Of a stretch of DNA of 11,485 nt, positions 1 to 7,444 are shown piece by piece (positions within the stretch are counted from its first letter, which is position 1; each line of letters begins with the position of its first letter). The notes below the pieces were generated by a model that made no database searches, was not told the origin of the DNA, and saw nothing but the letters and a program-made list of their open reading frames with translations. Source of the DNA: an uncultured Collinsella sp. (GTDB taxonomy: Bacteria; Actinomycetota; Coriobacteriia; Coriobacteriales; Coriobacteriaceae); contig CABUWA010000055.1 in the NCBI GenBank assembly GCA_902495085.1, positions 1-11,485 of the forward strand, given 5' to 3'. The translations under genes were made by a program, and so were the position numbers.

Positions 1-191
1 ACAGGAGTGCTCACGCCGTCCGAGAGCGTCCAGATCATATCGAAGAAAATGTAGGCAGCAGACGTGTAGCCCAGCATGCTAAACAAAAGCTGCTGGGTGC
101 TCGAGAACAGGGAGCGACGACTTCGTACGGCAAGTCCGATAAGAATAATCATGCACAGCAGGAATATCTCGATCTTGAGTGCCTTAATCAC
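1..191 (-). CDS. N-terminus of a membrane protein, probably a GGDEF-type sensor (partial)
   Basis: The reading frame is open from a GTG at 191 to the window edge, giving 63 residues; the rest of the gene lies outside. A purine-rich AGAGGG about 11 bases upstream of the GTG is a weak ribosome site, and an in-frame stop lies at 207-209. An ATG at 201 is out of frame and stops after five codons. The protein has two likely membrane segments, residues 5-21 (KIEIFLLCMIILIGLAV) and about 38-57, separated by a basic RSRR turn. The second segment carries the pattern Q-x-LLF ... FDMIWTLSDG. From memory, this Q-LF ... D-x-x-W-x-x-DG pattern is common at the start of multi-pass membrane diguanylate cyclases of Firmicutes and Coriobacteriia. 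The catalytic domain is not in the window, so the signalling role is inference. It is separated from the upstream permease gene by a terminator-like hairpin. Confidence 0.5.
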   Translation of the reverse strand, partial: MIKALKIEIFLLCMIILIGLAVRSRRSLFSSTQQLLFSMLGYTSAAYIFFDMIWTLSDGVSTP

Positions 192-291
192 CAGGTGCCA
201 TTCCCTCTATATCCAAGTGGCCAGAATCGCCCGAGTCGCGCCCAGGCGCCAAACGCCCCTTTCTCTGCAGGGGTAAGGGGAATAATAGCAA

Positions 292-333
292 AGCGCCCGA
301 ACATCACTGCAAAACAGTTTCCGTTCGGGCGCT
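292..333 (-). terminator. Hairpin terminator downstream of the kdgT-like permease
   Basis: There is a perfect 11-base inverted repeat, AGCGCCCGAAC (292-302) and GTTCGGGCGCT (323-333). The 20-base loop holds a further 4-base pairing (ACTG 306-309 with CAGT 315-318). On the minus strand it starts 47 bases after the permease stop and is followed by TTTGCTATTATT, a broken rather than continuous T tract. Position and strength suggest a transcription terminator for the permease gene, probably imperfect because of the weak T run. Confidence 0.6.
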
Positions 334-379
334 CGGACGGCGCGAACTGCACGCCGGAATCAATTATCGGTAACGGCCG

Positions 380-1402
380 TTACTCGCCGTCGATGTCGGT
401 CGCGACGGCCTCCTCAATAGCCTCGACGCCTTCGACCGACAGATCCTCTTTGCCGTGGCAGAACTTCTTATCGACCCAGCCAGTCAGAATCGGGGCCATG
501 ATTGCCGTGATGATGACGGCAGTGGCGATCTGCGCATACGCGGTGGGCGCAAGCTCGGCATAGCGCGGAGCGACCTCGGCGAGGGCGACCGGCGTGGTCA
601 TGGCCGTGCCGGCAATGGTGGAGCAGGCAACGGCCGCCTTGCCGTTGCCGCCACACAGGTGCTCGAAGGCAAAGGTAATGGGACCGACGATAAAGAGCGT
701 GATGAGGCCCAGCAGGATGCCCGAAATGCCGCCGGTGATGAAGCTCGAAAGGCTCATGGACGCACCGAGCTGAAAACCGATGACAGCGATCGCGGGATTG
801 GCGCCGGGGACCAGCAGGTTCTTGATAAACGGGAACAAGTTGCCCAGGACCATGCCGATAACAAGCGGCAGGATGGATCCGATGATAGTGCCGACGGGGA
901 TGTTGGCGAGACCCGAGACACCGAGGATGATCATCGTGACGGCGGGGCCGGCCGTAAAGAACAGGATACCGACGGCGCCCTGCTCGGACTCATCGCCGAA
1001 CTCGCCCATGATGCCCGTATAGAGCGCCATGTTGCAAAACGTGATGCCGCCGATGATAGACACGGAGCTCAGACCCAGGAAGTTGTCGTTAAAGAAATAT
1101 GCCACGCCCAGGCCGAGAGCCGCTGCGACGACCAGCTTGGGGATCAGCACGACGATACCGGTCTTGATGGCGCCCGGCGTGGACTTAAAGCTGATGCCGG
1201 CGCCCACAAACAGCAGGATCGCGGCGACGATGGTATTGGACCCACCGCGGCAGGCAGCCGTAAAGAAGCCGCCGATCTCAAAAACCTGCGGGCAGAAGGT
1301 GTTTAGCAAAAGACCGACGATCATGGGATAGATCATGATGTCGCCCGGGATGCGCGGGACCTTGAATTTCTTTTGCTCGTTGGCGGTTGCTTCCTGTGCC
1401 AT
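380..1402 (-). CDS. kdgT: 2-keto-3-deoxygluconate permease, KdgT family
   Basis: This 340-residue integral membrane protein has about ten hydrophobic segments, close to the length of E. coli KdgT. KdgT proteins take up 2-keto-3-deoxygluconate, a breakdown product of pectin and uronic acids, across the cytoplasmic membrane. Family features seen are IPGDIMIYPMIVGLLLNTF near the start, the GITFCNMALYTGIMGEFGD stretch followed by ILFFTAGPAVTMIILGVSG mid-protein, and NPAIAVIGFQLGASMSLSS with GISGILLGL after it. I chose the ATG at 1402 (MAQEAT) because GGGGG lies just upstream. The longer form from 1432 has no ribosome site. No KDG kinase or aldolase gene is in view, so the sugar substrate rests on family membership only. 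The C-terminal tail is acidic. It lies 150 bases after azlD, so it may be a separate unit; I found no convincing promoter in that gap. Confidence 0.85.
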   Translation of the reverse strand: MAQEATANEQKKFKVPRIPGDIMIYPMIVGLLLNTFCPQVFEIGGFFTAACRGGSNTIVAAILLFVGAGISFKSTPGAIKTGIVVLIPKLVVAAALGLGVAYFFNDNFLGLSSVSIIGGITFCNMALYTGIMGEFGDESEQGAVGILFFTAGPAVTMIILGVSGLANIPVGTIIGSILPLVIGMVLGNLFPFIKNLLVPGANPAIAVIGFQLGASMSLSSFITGGISGILLGLITLFIVGPITFAFEHLCGGNGKAAVACSTIAGTAMTTPVALAEVAPRYAELAPTAYAQIATAVIITAIMAPILTGWVDKKFCHGKEDLSVEGVEAIEEAVATDIDGE

Positions 1403-1552
1403 GAAACCCCCATTTCCGCTGACGGGGTACAAAAGCCCACGTCACGCTTTGCTACAGTAAAGTTTGACCATGGTACCAGAAGAAATAGACCAGCTCGGTG
1501 AAAAATTCTACAAGTTGGGATGGAACGAGATTCGGCGCCCGCGACGCCAGCC

Positions 1553-1876
1553 CTATATAAGGCTCAAGACAATATAGAGTACGATGCCCGAGACGCAGCA
1601 CCACAGCATCGATTTTGTCTTGATTGCCACCGCCACGACACCGGCAGCCGCAATCCAGGGAATCAAGCCCTGCCACAAGCCGGCGTCGAAAGCGCCAGGG
1701 CTTATCAAATCGTTAGCGACCAGTGCCGCAAAGGCAGCGGGCGGAATATAACCCAAGGCCTCGGTAACGCGGGGCGACAGCGTTCTCCCGCGCAAGGCAA
1801 ACACTGGGGCAATGCGGAAAAATGCGATGGCCGCCCATGACGACAGCCATAGGACCAAAAACTCATTAACGGGCAT
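1553..1876 (-). CDS. azlD: AzlD, small subunit of branched-chain amino acid exporter
   Basis: This 107-residue protein has about four hydrophobic segments, the normal size for AzlD. The conserved block R-x-AP ... R-x-LSPRVTEALGYIPPAAFAAL at residues 21-52 matches the family. AzlD pairs with AzlC to export branched-chain amino acids or their analogues through the cytoplasmic membrane. The ATG at 1876 is preferred because GGAAGGG lies nine bases upstream. An in-frame ATG at 1885 touches that site directly and leaves no spacing. The start overlaps the last 11 bases of azlC, which implies translational coupling. A GC-rich imperfect hairpin follows the stop but has no T tract, so I do not call a terminator. 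Confidence 0.85.
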   Translation of the reverse strand: MPVNEFLVLWLSSWAAIAFFRIAPVFALRGRTLSPRVTEALGYIPPAAFAALVANDLISPGAFDAGLWQGLIPWIAAAGVVAVAIKTKSMLWCCVSGIVLYIVLSLI

Positions 1877-2558
1877 CGCGAGCATCCCTTCCTTCGGCGA
1901 GAGCATCGCACACAAGCGCCGCGGCAACGCCGACGAGCACGCTTGCAGGCACGGCGATATTCGTCCACCCCAAGAACTTGCATACGGCGACGGACACCGC
2001 GCCCGAAACCGCCGCGACAACGTTGCCGCGCGACAGCCGCTGCGAAAAGAGCAGGCAGATAAAGAGCGAGGTGCAGACAAAAGCTGCAATGGCGGTGGGA
2101 ACATCGACAACGGCGCCGACGATGGCGCCCATCGTACACGAAACGCCCCATGTTGCGATGAGGATCACGTTGAGCACAAAGGACTCGCGCGGGCCCCAAT
2201 CCTCCCCTTCAACCAACTTGGCAAGCGAGATGCCATATGCCTCCTCGGTAAGTGTCGCGGCAACAGCCAGCGTCTGACGCTTCGAGGCACCCGTCAGATG
2301 CGGCGCGATCGATGCCGAGTAAAGCGCAAAACGCGAGGAGATGGCGGCAACGCTCGCGATAATCGAAGGCGCCGGTACACCCGCCAGCCAAAGATTGCAG
2401 ATCATAAACTGGCCGCTGCCCGTCACAAACGTGCTGCTCAGGGCAAAGACCATCCAGGGCTCCATTCCCGTCTGCCCCATGATCATTCCGCACGGCGCGC
2501 CTATTGCAACATAGGTAAGCATCACTGGCCAGACGGTTCTAACGATTTTGAGCACCAT
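1866..2558 (-). CDS. azlC: AzlC, large subunit of branched-chain amino acid exporter
   Basis: This 230-residue membrane protein is of typical AzlC length. Family hallmarks are a first helix ending AIGAPCGMIMGQTG, the motif LSSTFVTGSGQFMICNLWLAG split over residues 40-60, and SSRFALYSASIAPHL at residues 74-88. The protein forms an exporter with AzlD, encoded by the next gene, which overlaps its 3' end by 11 bases. The ATG at 2558 (MVLKIVRTV) is chosen because the hydrophobic domain starts there and AGGA lies ten bases upstream. The longer form from 2627 adds 23 polar, unconserved-looking residues. The C-terminus is a short charged DARDAR tail. The substrate range is not visible in the sequence. 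It is divergent from the HD-domain gene, with 126 bases between the starts. Confidence 0.87.
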   Translation of the reverse strand: MVLKIVRTVWPVMLTYVAIGAPCGMIMGQTGMEPWMVFALSSTFVTGSGQFMICNLWLAGVPAPSIIASVAAISSRFALYSASIAPHLTGASKRQTLAVAATLTEEAYGISLAKLVEGEDWGPRESFVLNVILIATWGVSCTMGAIVGAVVDVPTAIAAFVCTSLFICLLFSQRLSRGNVVAAVSGAVSVAVCKFLGWTNIAVPASVLVGVAAALVCDALAEGRDARDAR

Positions 2559-2617
2559 ACGCTTCTCATCCTGACAAGGTCTCCGAACCGCATGTAGCGA
2601 CACGGCAGAATCATCAT

Positions 2618-2644
2618 CCGACAGCAACCGAGTTCACCTACAAT
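2618..2644 (+). promoter_or_regulatory. Possible promoter of the HD-domain gene
   Basis: A good -10 element, TACAAT (2639-2644), lies 40 bases before the start codon. A partial -35, CCGACA (2618-2623), sits 15 bases upstream of it, a shorter spacing than usual. The 126-base divergent gap must also hold the azlC promoter, for which I found no clear hexamers. Confidence 0.3.
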
Positions 2645-2684
2645 TGCCACCGGATCGAAAGACACAACTTTTTAGGAAGTCATT

Positions 2685-3497
2685 ATGACAGCTATCGATC
2701 GAGACCGGGCGCGCGCGGCCTTCAAAAGCTACACCGATGCCTACGACGCCACCAACCCACGCATCGCGCTCAAAATCGAGCATACGTACCACGTGGCCGA
2801 GGCATGCGATGCCGTAGCGCGCGAGCAGGGCTGGTCGTCAGAAGATATTGACCTGGCATGGCTTTGCGGCCTGCTACACGATATGGGCCGCTTCGAGCAG
2901 CTGCGACGCTGGGACACCTTTAAGGACGCCGAGAGCATGAGCCATGCGGCGCTGGGCATCGAGGTCCTCTTTGGCGAGAATCCCGCCGATGCACCCGCCG
3001 TAACGAGCATCCGCGACTTTATCGATGACCCGGCAGAAGATGAGCTCATCCGAGCGAGCATTGCCTATCACAGCGATTTCCGTCTACCCGCGCAGCTCGA
3101 CGTGCGCACGCGAAGCTTCTGCGATATCGTGCGCGATGGTGACAAGATCGACATTATGCGCACCATCGCCGACAGCACCGTCGACACTATCCTCAAGGTG
3201 GACGAGAAGACGTTTCTCGGCAGCCGTTTCTCGTCGCCGACACTTGCCGCCTTTGACGAGCACCGCTGCGTCGCACGCGATGAGCGCGATGAGCCCGCCG
3301 ACTTCTTGGTGGGGCTTATCTGCTTTATGTTTGAGCTCGTCTATCCGGCAAGCCGTGCGCTGGCGCGCGAACAGGGTGATATCCACCGCCTGCTCGACGC
3401 GCCCTTTGGCATTACACAGCCCTTTACCGACCCCGCCACGCAGGCAACCTGGAGCCGCCTAAAGGACGAGATGCGCGACTGGCTGGCGCGCGCCTAG
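2685..3497 (+). CDS. HD-domain phosphohydrolase
   Basis: This 270-residue soluble protein has the metal-binding pattern of the HD superfamily. H33 and H36 are in IEHTYHVAEA, H65-D66 in LLHDMGRFEQ, H87 in SHAALG, H129 in IAYHSDF, and D151/D153 in VRDGDKIDIMR. This arrangement fits a divalent-metal phosphohydrolase acting on a nucleotide or another phosphate ester; the substrate is not deducible. The start is well supported by AGGAAG five bases before the ATG. The gene stands alone on the plus strand. Its TAG stop shares a CTAG with the stop of the convergent etfA-like gene, so the two coding regions overlap by four bases with no room for a terminator between them. Confidence 0.8.
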   Translation: MTAIDRDRARAAFKSYTDAYDATNPRIALKIEHTYHVAEACDAVAREQGWSSEDIDLAWLCGLLHDMGRFEQLRRWDTFKDAESMSHAALGIEVLFGENPADAPAVTSIRDFIDDPAEDELIRASIAYHSDFRLPAQLDVRTRSFCDIVRDGDKIDIMRTIADSTVDTILKVDEKTFLGSRFSSPTLAAFDEHRCVARDERDEPADFLVGLICFMFELVYPASRALAREQGDIHRLLDAPFGITQPFTDPATQATWSRLKDEMRDWLARA

Positions 3498-4699
3498 CGC
3501 TCAAGCTGGGCCAGCAGCTCCTCGACGACCTCGACGGCGTCCCCAACAACCTTGTACTGGGCAGCGCCGAAAATGGGGGCATCCGGGTCCTCATTGATGG
3601 CGATAATGCACTCCGCCCCACCGATGCCGGCAAGATGCTGGATGGCGCCCGAAACACCGATACTCACGAGAAGCTTGGGCGAAACCGATACGCCGGTCTG
3701 GCCAATCTGATGGCGATACTCCAACCAGCCGGCCTCCACGACAGGTCGCGTGCAACCAAGCTCGGCTCCCAGAGCCTCGGCGAGCCTTCGCATCAGCGGC
3801 AGGTTTTTCTTGGAACCAATGCCGCGACCCACCACGACCAGGCGCTCGGCATCGGCGATCGAAGCCTGCCGCCCCCACTCCTCGGCGGGAATCGAGATCT
3901 CGACACGGGCCTTAGCATCATCCGCAAGCGATATCTGGGTGATCGTGCCAGAGCGGTTGTAGTCAAAGTCGGGCGCCTTAAAGATGCCGGGACGAACCGT
4001 TGCCATCTGGGGACGATGATTGGGGCAGACGATGGTGGCCATTAGGTTGCCGCCAAACGCCGGACGCGTCTGTTGCAGCAGTCCCGTCTCCGTATCCATC
4101 GAAAGCACGGTGCAATCGGCCGTAAGGCCCGTCTGCAAACGTACGGCGACACCAGGTGCCAGCTCGCGACCAAAGGCGGTCGCGCCGTAGAGGATGGCCT
4201 CGGGCTTGCGCTCGGCCACCAAATCGCAAATCAGACGGGCATAGGTCTCTGCGTCGTTTTGACACAGACGCTCGTCGCGACAGACCACAACTTCATCCGC
4301 ACCGGCACAGACCAGATGCTCCAGCTCCTCGAGCGAGCTCTCGGGGCTCATGCCGACCAATGCCACCAGACGGCAGCCGCGCGCATCGGCAAGCTCGCGG
4401 CCCTTGCCCATAAGCTCATAGGCAACGGGAGTCACCGTATCGTGCTCGTCGGTCTGCACGAATACCCAAATGTCTCGATACGCATCGAGGTCAACCGCAC
4501 CAGCGGCCTCGTCACGCTCGATCGAGATAGCGTTGACAGGGCAGGCGTCGACGCACCCACCGCATAGGATGCAGCCGTCGGTTACGCGGGCGCATCGGCT
4601 GGGTCGCTCGCCTTCCACTACGATGCCGCCCGAGGCACAGGCGCGAACGCAGCGACCGCAGCCGATACAGGCTTCGCTATCGATAATCAGTCCGCTCAT
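3494..4699 (-). CDS. Electron transfer flavoprotein alpha subunit with N-terminal ferredoxin domain (LctC/CarE type)
   Basis: This 401-residue fusion has two parts. Residues 5-58 form a two-[4Fe-4S] ferredoxin, with cysteines 11, 14, 17, 21 and 43, 46, 49, 53. The second set reads CILCGGCVDACPVNAI. From about residue 75 the protein is EtfA: an N-terminal domain containing ILYGATAFGRELAP and GLTADCTVL, then the FAD domain with VVVGRGIGSKKN (288-299), HQIGQTG (330-336), ISGAIQHLAG-like VSGAIQHLAG (349-358) and AINEDPDAPIF (367-377). Ferredoxin-fused EtfA proteins occur in the bifurcating LctC and CarE complexes of Acetobacterium, where they pass electrons between flavins and ferredoxin. The ATG directly follows the etfB-like stop, with GAGGGG nine bases upstream, so the two are co-translated. 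It is the last gene of the operon. Confidence 0.9.
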   Translation of the reverse strand: MSGLIIDSEACIGCGRCVRACASGGIVVEGERPSRCARVTDGCILCGGCVDACPVNAISIERDEAAGAVDLDAYRDIWVFVQTDEHDTVTPVAYELMGKGRELADARGCRLVALVGMSPESSLEELEHLVCAGADEVVVCRDERLCQNDAETYARLICDLVAERKPEAILYGATAFGRELAPGVAVRLQTGLTADCTVLSMDTETGLLQQTRPAFGGNLMATIVCPNHRPQMATVRPGIFKAPDFDYNRSGTITQISLADDAKARVEISIPAEEWGRQASIADAERLVVVGRGIGSKKNLPLMRRLAEALGAELGCTRPVVEAGWLEYRHQIGQTGVSVSPKLLVSIGVSGAIQHLAGIGGAECIIAINEDPDAPIFGAAQYKVVGDAVEVVEELLAQLER

Positions 4700-5515
4700 C
4701 TATGCCATCCCCTCGATAATCTTGGCAAGTTTTGCCGCCTGCTCGGACGCCGTTCCGTCAACGTCCTCGCACGTTTGGTCACGGTCGGGCACAAACGAGC
4801 GCACGACCTGTGTCGGCGACCCGGCAAGACCGCAACGCGCGGGGTCGGCGTTCACGTCGGCGGCACTGACCACGCGCACGTCCGCCTCCTCCGCCGCGCG
4901 AATACCGGCAATACTCGGCATACGCAACTGGCCAATCTCCTTGGCAGTCGTCATCACGCACGGCATCTCAAGACACACCGTCTCCTCGCCGGCATCGCAG
5001 CCGTGAACAAGCGCCAGTGAACCACAGGTCGTAAAGCCCGCGCTTTGCACGCAGCTCACGTCGGTCACACAGGGAATCTCAAAAGCACCGGCAAGCTCGG
5101 GGCCAATCTGGGCCGTATCGCCATCCACCGCCATCTTGCCGCAGATGAGCAGGTCGAAGTCCTCGTCGAGCGCCTCGATGCCGCACTTGAGGGCATAGGT
5201 GGTTGCCAGGGTATCGGCACCTGCAAAGGCGCGATCGGTCAGCAGCAGCGCGTCGTCGGCACCTCGAGCGATGCAGTCGCGCAGCAGCGACTCGGTCGCG
5301 GGGATGCCCATCGACACCACCGTCACGCGCACGTCCATGCCAAAGCCGATAAAGTCGTCCTTCAGCGCCAGCGCGCATTCCAGAGCGCTCGCATCGAACG
5401 GGTTAATGACCGCCTGCTTGCCATCGCGCACGATGGTATTGGTCTTGGGGTCCATCTTGACCTCGGTGCTGCCCGGCACGGCCTTAACGCACACCACCAT
5501 ATGGAAATCACTCAT
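4700..5515 (-). CDS. Electron transfer flavoprotein beta subunit (LctB-like, bifurcating type)
   Basis: This 271-residue EtfB-family protein has the N-terminal VCVKAVPGSTEVKMDP, then VINPFDASALECAL, RDCIARGADDALLLTD, GADTLATTYAL and, near the C-terminus, GSPTQVVRSF. The stretch VDGDTAQIGP (130-139) is of the form I associate with bifurcating EtfB subunits, which bind a second FAD where ordinary EtfB binds AMP; that assignment is from memory of the family. It should form a heterodimer with the downstream EtfA and accept electrons from the upstream dehydrogenase. Two starts are possible. A GTG at 5521 overlaps the dehydrogenase stop as GTGA but leaves only three bases after AAAGGGGG. The ATG at 5515 leaves nine bases and is preferred. 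Confidence 0.9.
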   Translation of the reverse strand: MSDFHMVVCVKAVPGSTEVKMDPKTNTIVRDGKQAVINPFDASALECALALKDDFIGFGMDVRVTVVSMGIPATESLLRDCIARGADDALLLTDRAFAGADTLATTYALKCGIEALDEDFDLLICGKMAVDGDTAQIGPELAGAFEIPCVTDVSCVQSAGFTTCGSLALVHGCDAGEETVCLEMPCVMTTAKEIGQLRMPSIAGIRAAEEADVRVVSAADVNADPARCGLAGSPTQVVRSFVPDRDQTCEDVDGTASEQAAKLAKIIEGMA

Positions 5516-5517
5516 AT

Positions 5518-7119
5518 TCACGCGCCCCCTTTCTGGACGAGTTCATCCAAGAGCTTCTCCGCAAACAGGTTGCCGCGACCCAGCTGGCCGGCAGGATCGA
5601 GCTGGAGCTTGAGCTGCGCCGACTCGACCATGGCCTCGTGGCCGTACATCGTCTCCAAGAAGCCAGCCTTGATCTTGCCGACGCCGTGTTCGGCGGAGAC
5701 GGCGCCGCCCATAGCCGTTACCTCCGCAGCCCACTGGGCAAACAGCTCGCCACCGCGACGGTAGTCTTGCGCATCGCGCGGCAGGATGTTCACATGCAGA
5801 TGGTTGTTACCGATGTGCCCCCAGGCAGCAGATTCAAGCCCGCTTTCGGCCAGTGTGCGGCGATAGAGGGCCACGACATCGGCAAGGCGTGCATTGGGCA
5901 CCGACATGTCCGAGCCCAGCTTGGTGATGGTGGGGTCGGTGCGGCGACGCTCGTCGATAAGCATGTTGACGCTCTCGGGCACCGCGTGGCGGAAGAATCG
6001 CTGGCACTCGCGATCGACCTCGGTGCGCGCGACCCATGTCGCATCGTCGCGGCCGCCCGCAAGCTCCAGCACCCATCCCAGGTGGTACAGTTCCTCGGTC
6101 GCCTGGGCCTCGTCATCGCAGTCGAGCTCCACGTAGACACAGACCTTGGCGTCTTTGTCGAGCGCCGGCAGCGAGGCAAACGCCGTCGACTGCTCGCGCT
6201 GGCGACGTAGAATATCCAGGGCGCCAGCGTCGAAGTACTCGATGGCAGCCGCATGGGACAGGACGGGACGCACGGAATCGGTAAAGGACACGGCCTTGTC
6301 TTCGCTATCGAAAAAGCAGCTCACACCCCAAACGACCGCAGGCGCCGCCTGCAGGGCGATCTCGAGCTCGGTAATGACGCCGAGTGTGCCGCACGCACCG
6401 ATAAAGAGGTCGATGGCGTCCATTTCGTCCGCAACGAAATAGCCTGAGGCATTTTTTGTCTTGGGCATGGTATAGCCGGGAAGATCGAGCTCGAGCGTAC
6501 GGCCCGCTGCCGTCACGAGCGACAGGTGGCGGCCCTGGGCAAAAGCCTCGCCGCGCTGAAGCTCAAGCAAATCGCCATCAGGCAGCGCGACGTGGAGTCC
6601 CGTGATATGTGGGCGCAAGGAGCCGTAGGCGTAGCTGCGGGCACCAGAGGCGTTACATGCCGCCATGCCGCCCAGACAGGCAGACGTCTCGGTGGGATCG
6701 GTGGGAAAGAACTGCTCGGGGGCCTCTTGGAACTCCTCGTAGGCCTCAAGCGATGCCTGGTCCCAACCAGCAGTCGGCAGCACCTTCTTGCCCAGCTGCT
6801 TGCGCAGCTCAGAAAGCACAACACCCGGCTCCACGCGCAGTAGAAAGCGACCTTGTTCATCGCGGCGAAGGCCCAAGTAGCGATTCATACGGGAAGTATT
6901 GAGGATATGCCCGCCGTGGGGCACGGCACCGGCGGCAAGGCCGGTTCGGGCGCCCTGAACCGTTACCGGGACACGCTCGGCATGGAGCTTTTCCAAAATG
7001 GCACGGACCTCGTCTTCCGTTGTCGGAAACGAGATGCTCGAGGCCTCGCCCGACGTGCGAGACTCATCGCGGCCATACTCTTCGAACTCGTCGGTGAAGG
7101 GTTTGATGGTTGCAGACAC
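5518..7119 (-). CDS. FAD-binding 2-hydroxyacid dehydrogenase, GlcD/LctD family (probable Etf-linked lactate dehydrogenase)
   Basis: This 533-residue protein has a PCMH-type FAD domain (about 25-255) and a FAD-oxidase C-terminal domain (about 265-525). Motifs seen are GARTGLAAGAVPHGG (56-70), CNASGARSYAYGSLR (155-169), KNASGYF (222-228), GTLGVITE (244-251), GHIGNNHLHVN (434-444), SAEHGVGK (475-482) and the terminal LDPAGQLGRGNLF (507-519). Such enzymes oxidise 2-hydroxyacids such as D-lactate or glycolate. The following etfB and etfA genes make an LctD-like role, feeding electrons to the Etf complex, the best inference. It is longer than typical LctD (about 465 residues), with an apparent insertion around 110-140. 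The GTG start at 7119 is firm, with AAAGGGGGAG five bases upstream. No lactate permease or racemase gene is in view. Confidence 0.85.
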   Translation of the reverse strand: MSATIKPFTDEFEEYGRDESRTSGEASSISFPTTEDEVRAILEKLHAERVPVTVQGARTGLAAGAVPHGGHILNTSRMNRYLGLRRDEQGRFLLRVEPGVVLSELRKQLGKKVLPTAGWDQASLEAYEEFQEAPEQFFPTDPTETSACLGGMAACNASGARSYAYGSLRPHITGLHVALPDGDLLELQRGEAFAQGRHLSLVTAAGRTLELDLPGYTMPKTKNASGYFVADEMDAIDLFIGACGTLGVITELEIALQAAPAVVWGVSCFFDSEDKAVSFTDSVRPVLSHAAAIEYFDAGALDILRRQREQSTAFASLPALDKDAKVCVYVELDCDDEAQATEELYHLGWVLELAGGRDDATWVARTEVDRECQRFFRHAVPESVNMLIDERRRTDPTITKLGSDMSVPNARLADVVALYRRTLAESGLESAAWGHIGNNHLHVNILPRDAQDYRRGGELFAQWAAEVTAMGGAVSAEHGVGKIKAGFLETMYGHEAMVESAQLKLQLDPAGQLGRGNLFAEKLLDELVQKGGA

Positions 7120-7364
7120 GCGAACTCCCCCTTTAGCTAACTACAGTGTTTGCAGGGAGATGTTACCGCATCGTTTCGTCGACGTGTTCGAGACCGTCTC
7201 CATAATTGGCGATTTTTACGTTCGTGCAATTCGGCGAGCGGCAAGGTTTCCTCGGCAGACGATGCTTTTGACACATATGGCCCCGCCGTCGCCGATCGCT
7301 CGATTGTCGCCCGAAAAAAGTTGAAGTAATTTTTGCCGCCTTTTACCTGCTGAGACGCCAATCC

Positions 7365-7391
7365 GTCAAGCATTTGGTCAGAAATTGGTCA
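7365..7391. repeat. Phased GTCA direct repeats, possible operator
   Basis: TTGGTCA occurs twice (7374-7380 and 7385-7391), exactly 11 bases apart. A third, shorter copy of the GTCA core lies at 7365-7368. The spacings of 12 and 11 bases place the copies on nearly the same face of the helix. They overlap the candidate minus-strand -35 element of the dehydrogenase operon, which would suit a regulator binding site. No inverted partner of the FadR/LldR type (ACCAA) is present. Confidence 0.35.
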
Positions 7392-7420
7392 AGTTGCGAC
7401 TGATACGGTCGGCATCGACA

Positions 7421-7444
7421 GCCAAAACCGATAGAAGTTTTGGC
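7421..7444. repeat. Perfect 8-base inverted repeat upstream of the surface locus
   Basis: GCCAAAAC (7421-7428) and GTTTTGGC (7437-7444) pair perfectly around an 8-base spacer. The repeat ends ten bases before the AGGGAGG ribosome site of the first gene of the plus-strand locus. There is no T tract on either side, so a terminator is unlikely. It could be an operator or a leader hairpin that influences translation. Confidence 0.5.

Noticed and set aside
455..1306. A 283-codon plus-strand open frame opposite the permease gene
   Set aside because: It is highly charged and low in complexity (many Asp, Gly, Arg), has no ribosome site, and mirrors the codon pattern of the KdgT-family gene on the other strand.
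1812..2597. A 261-codon plus-strand open frame opposite azlC
   Set aside because: The composition (Arg, His, Asn-rich) and lack of a start signal mark it as a shadow of the well-recognised AzlC/AzlD genes.
7133..7140. Palindrome TTAGCTAA found next to the ribosome site here and again at 9225-9232
   Set aside because: Only eight bases long, in opposite gene orientations and merging into the purine-rich ribosome sites; most simply coincidence.
7268..7273. Exact TTGACA on the plus strand as a promoter for the surface locus
   Set aside because: No acceptable -10 hexamer lies 15-19 bases downstream (the sequence there is GC-rich), and it is about 190 bases from the first gene.
7137..7373. A 78-codon minus-strand frame upstream of the dehydrogenase
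   Set aside because: It has no ribosome site, no recognisable features and an Arg-rich composition; it overlaps the likely promoter and leader of the operon.
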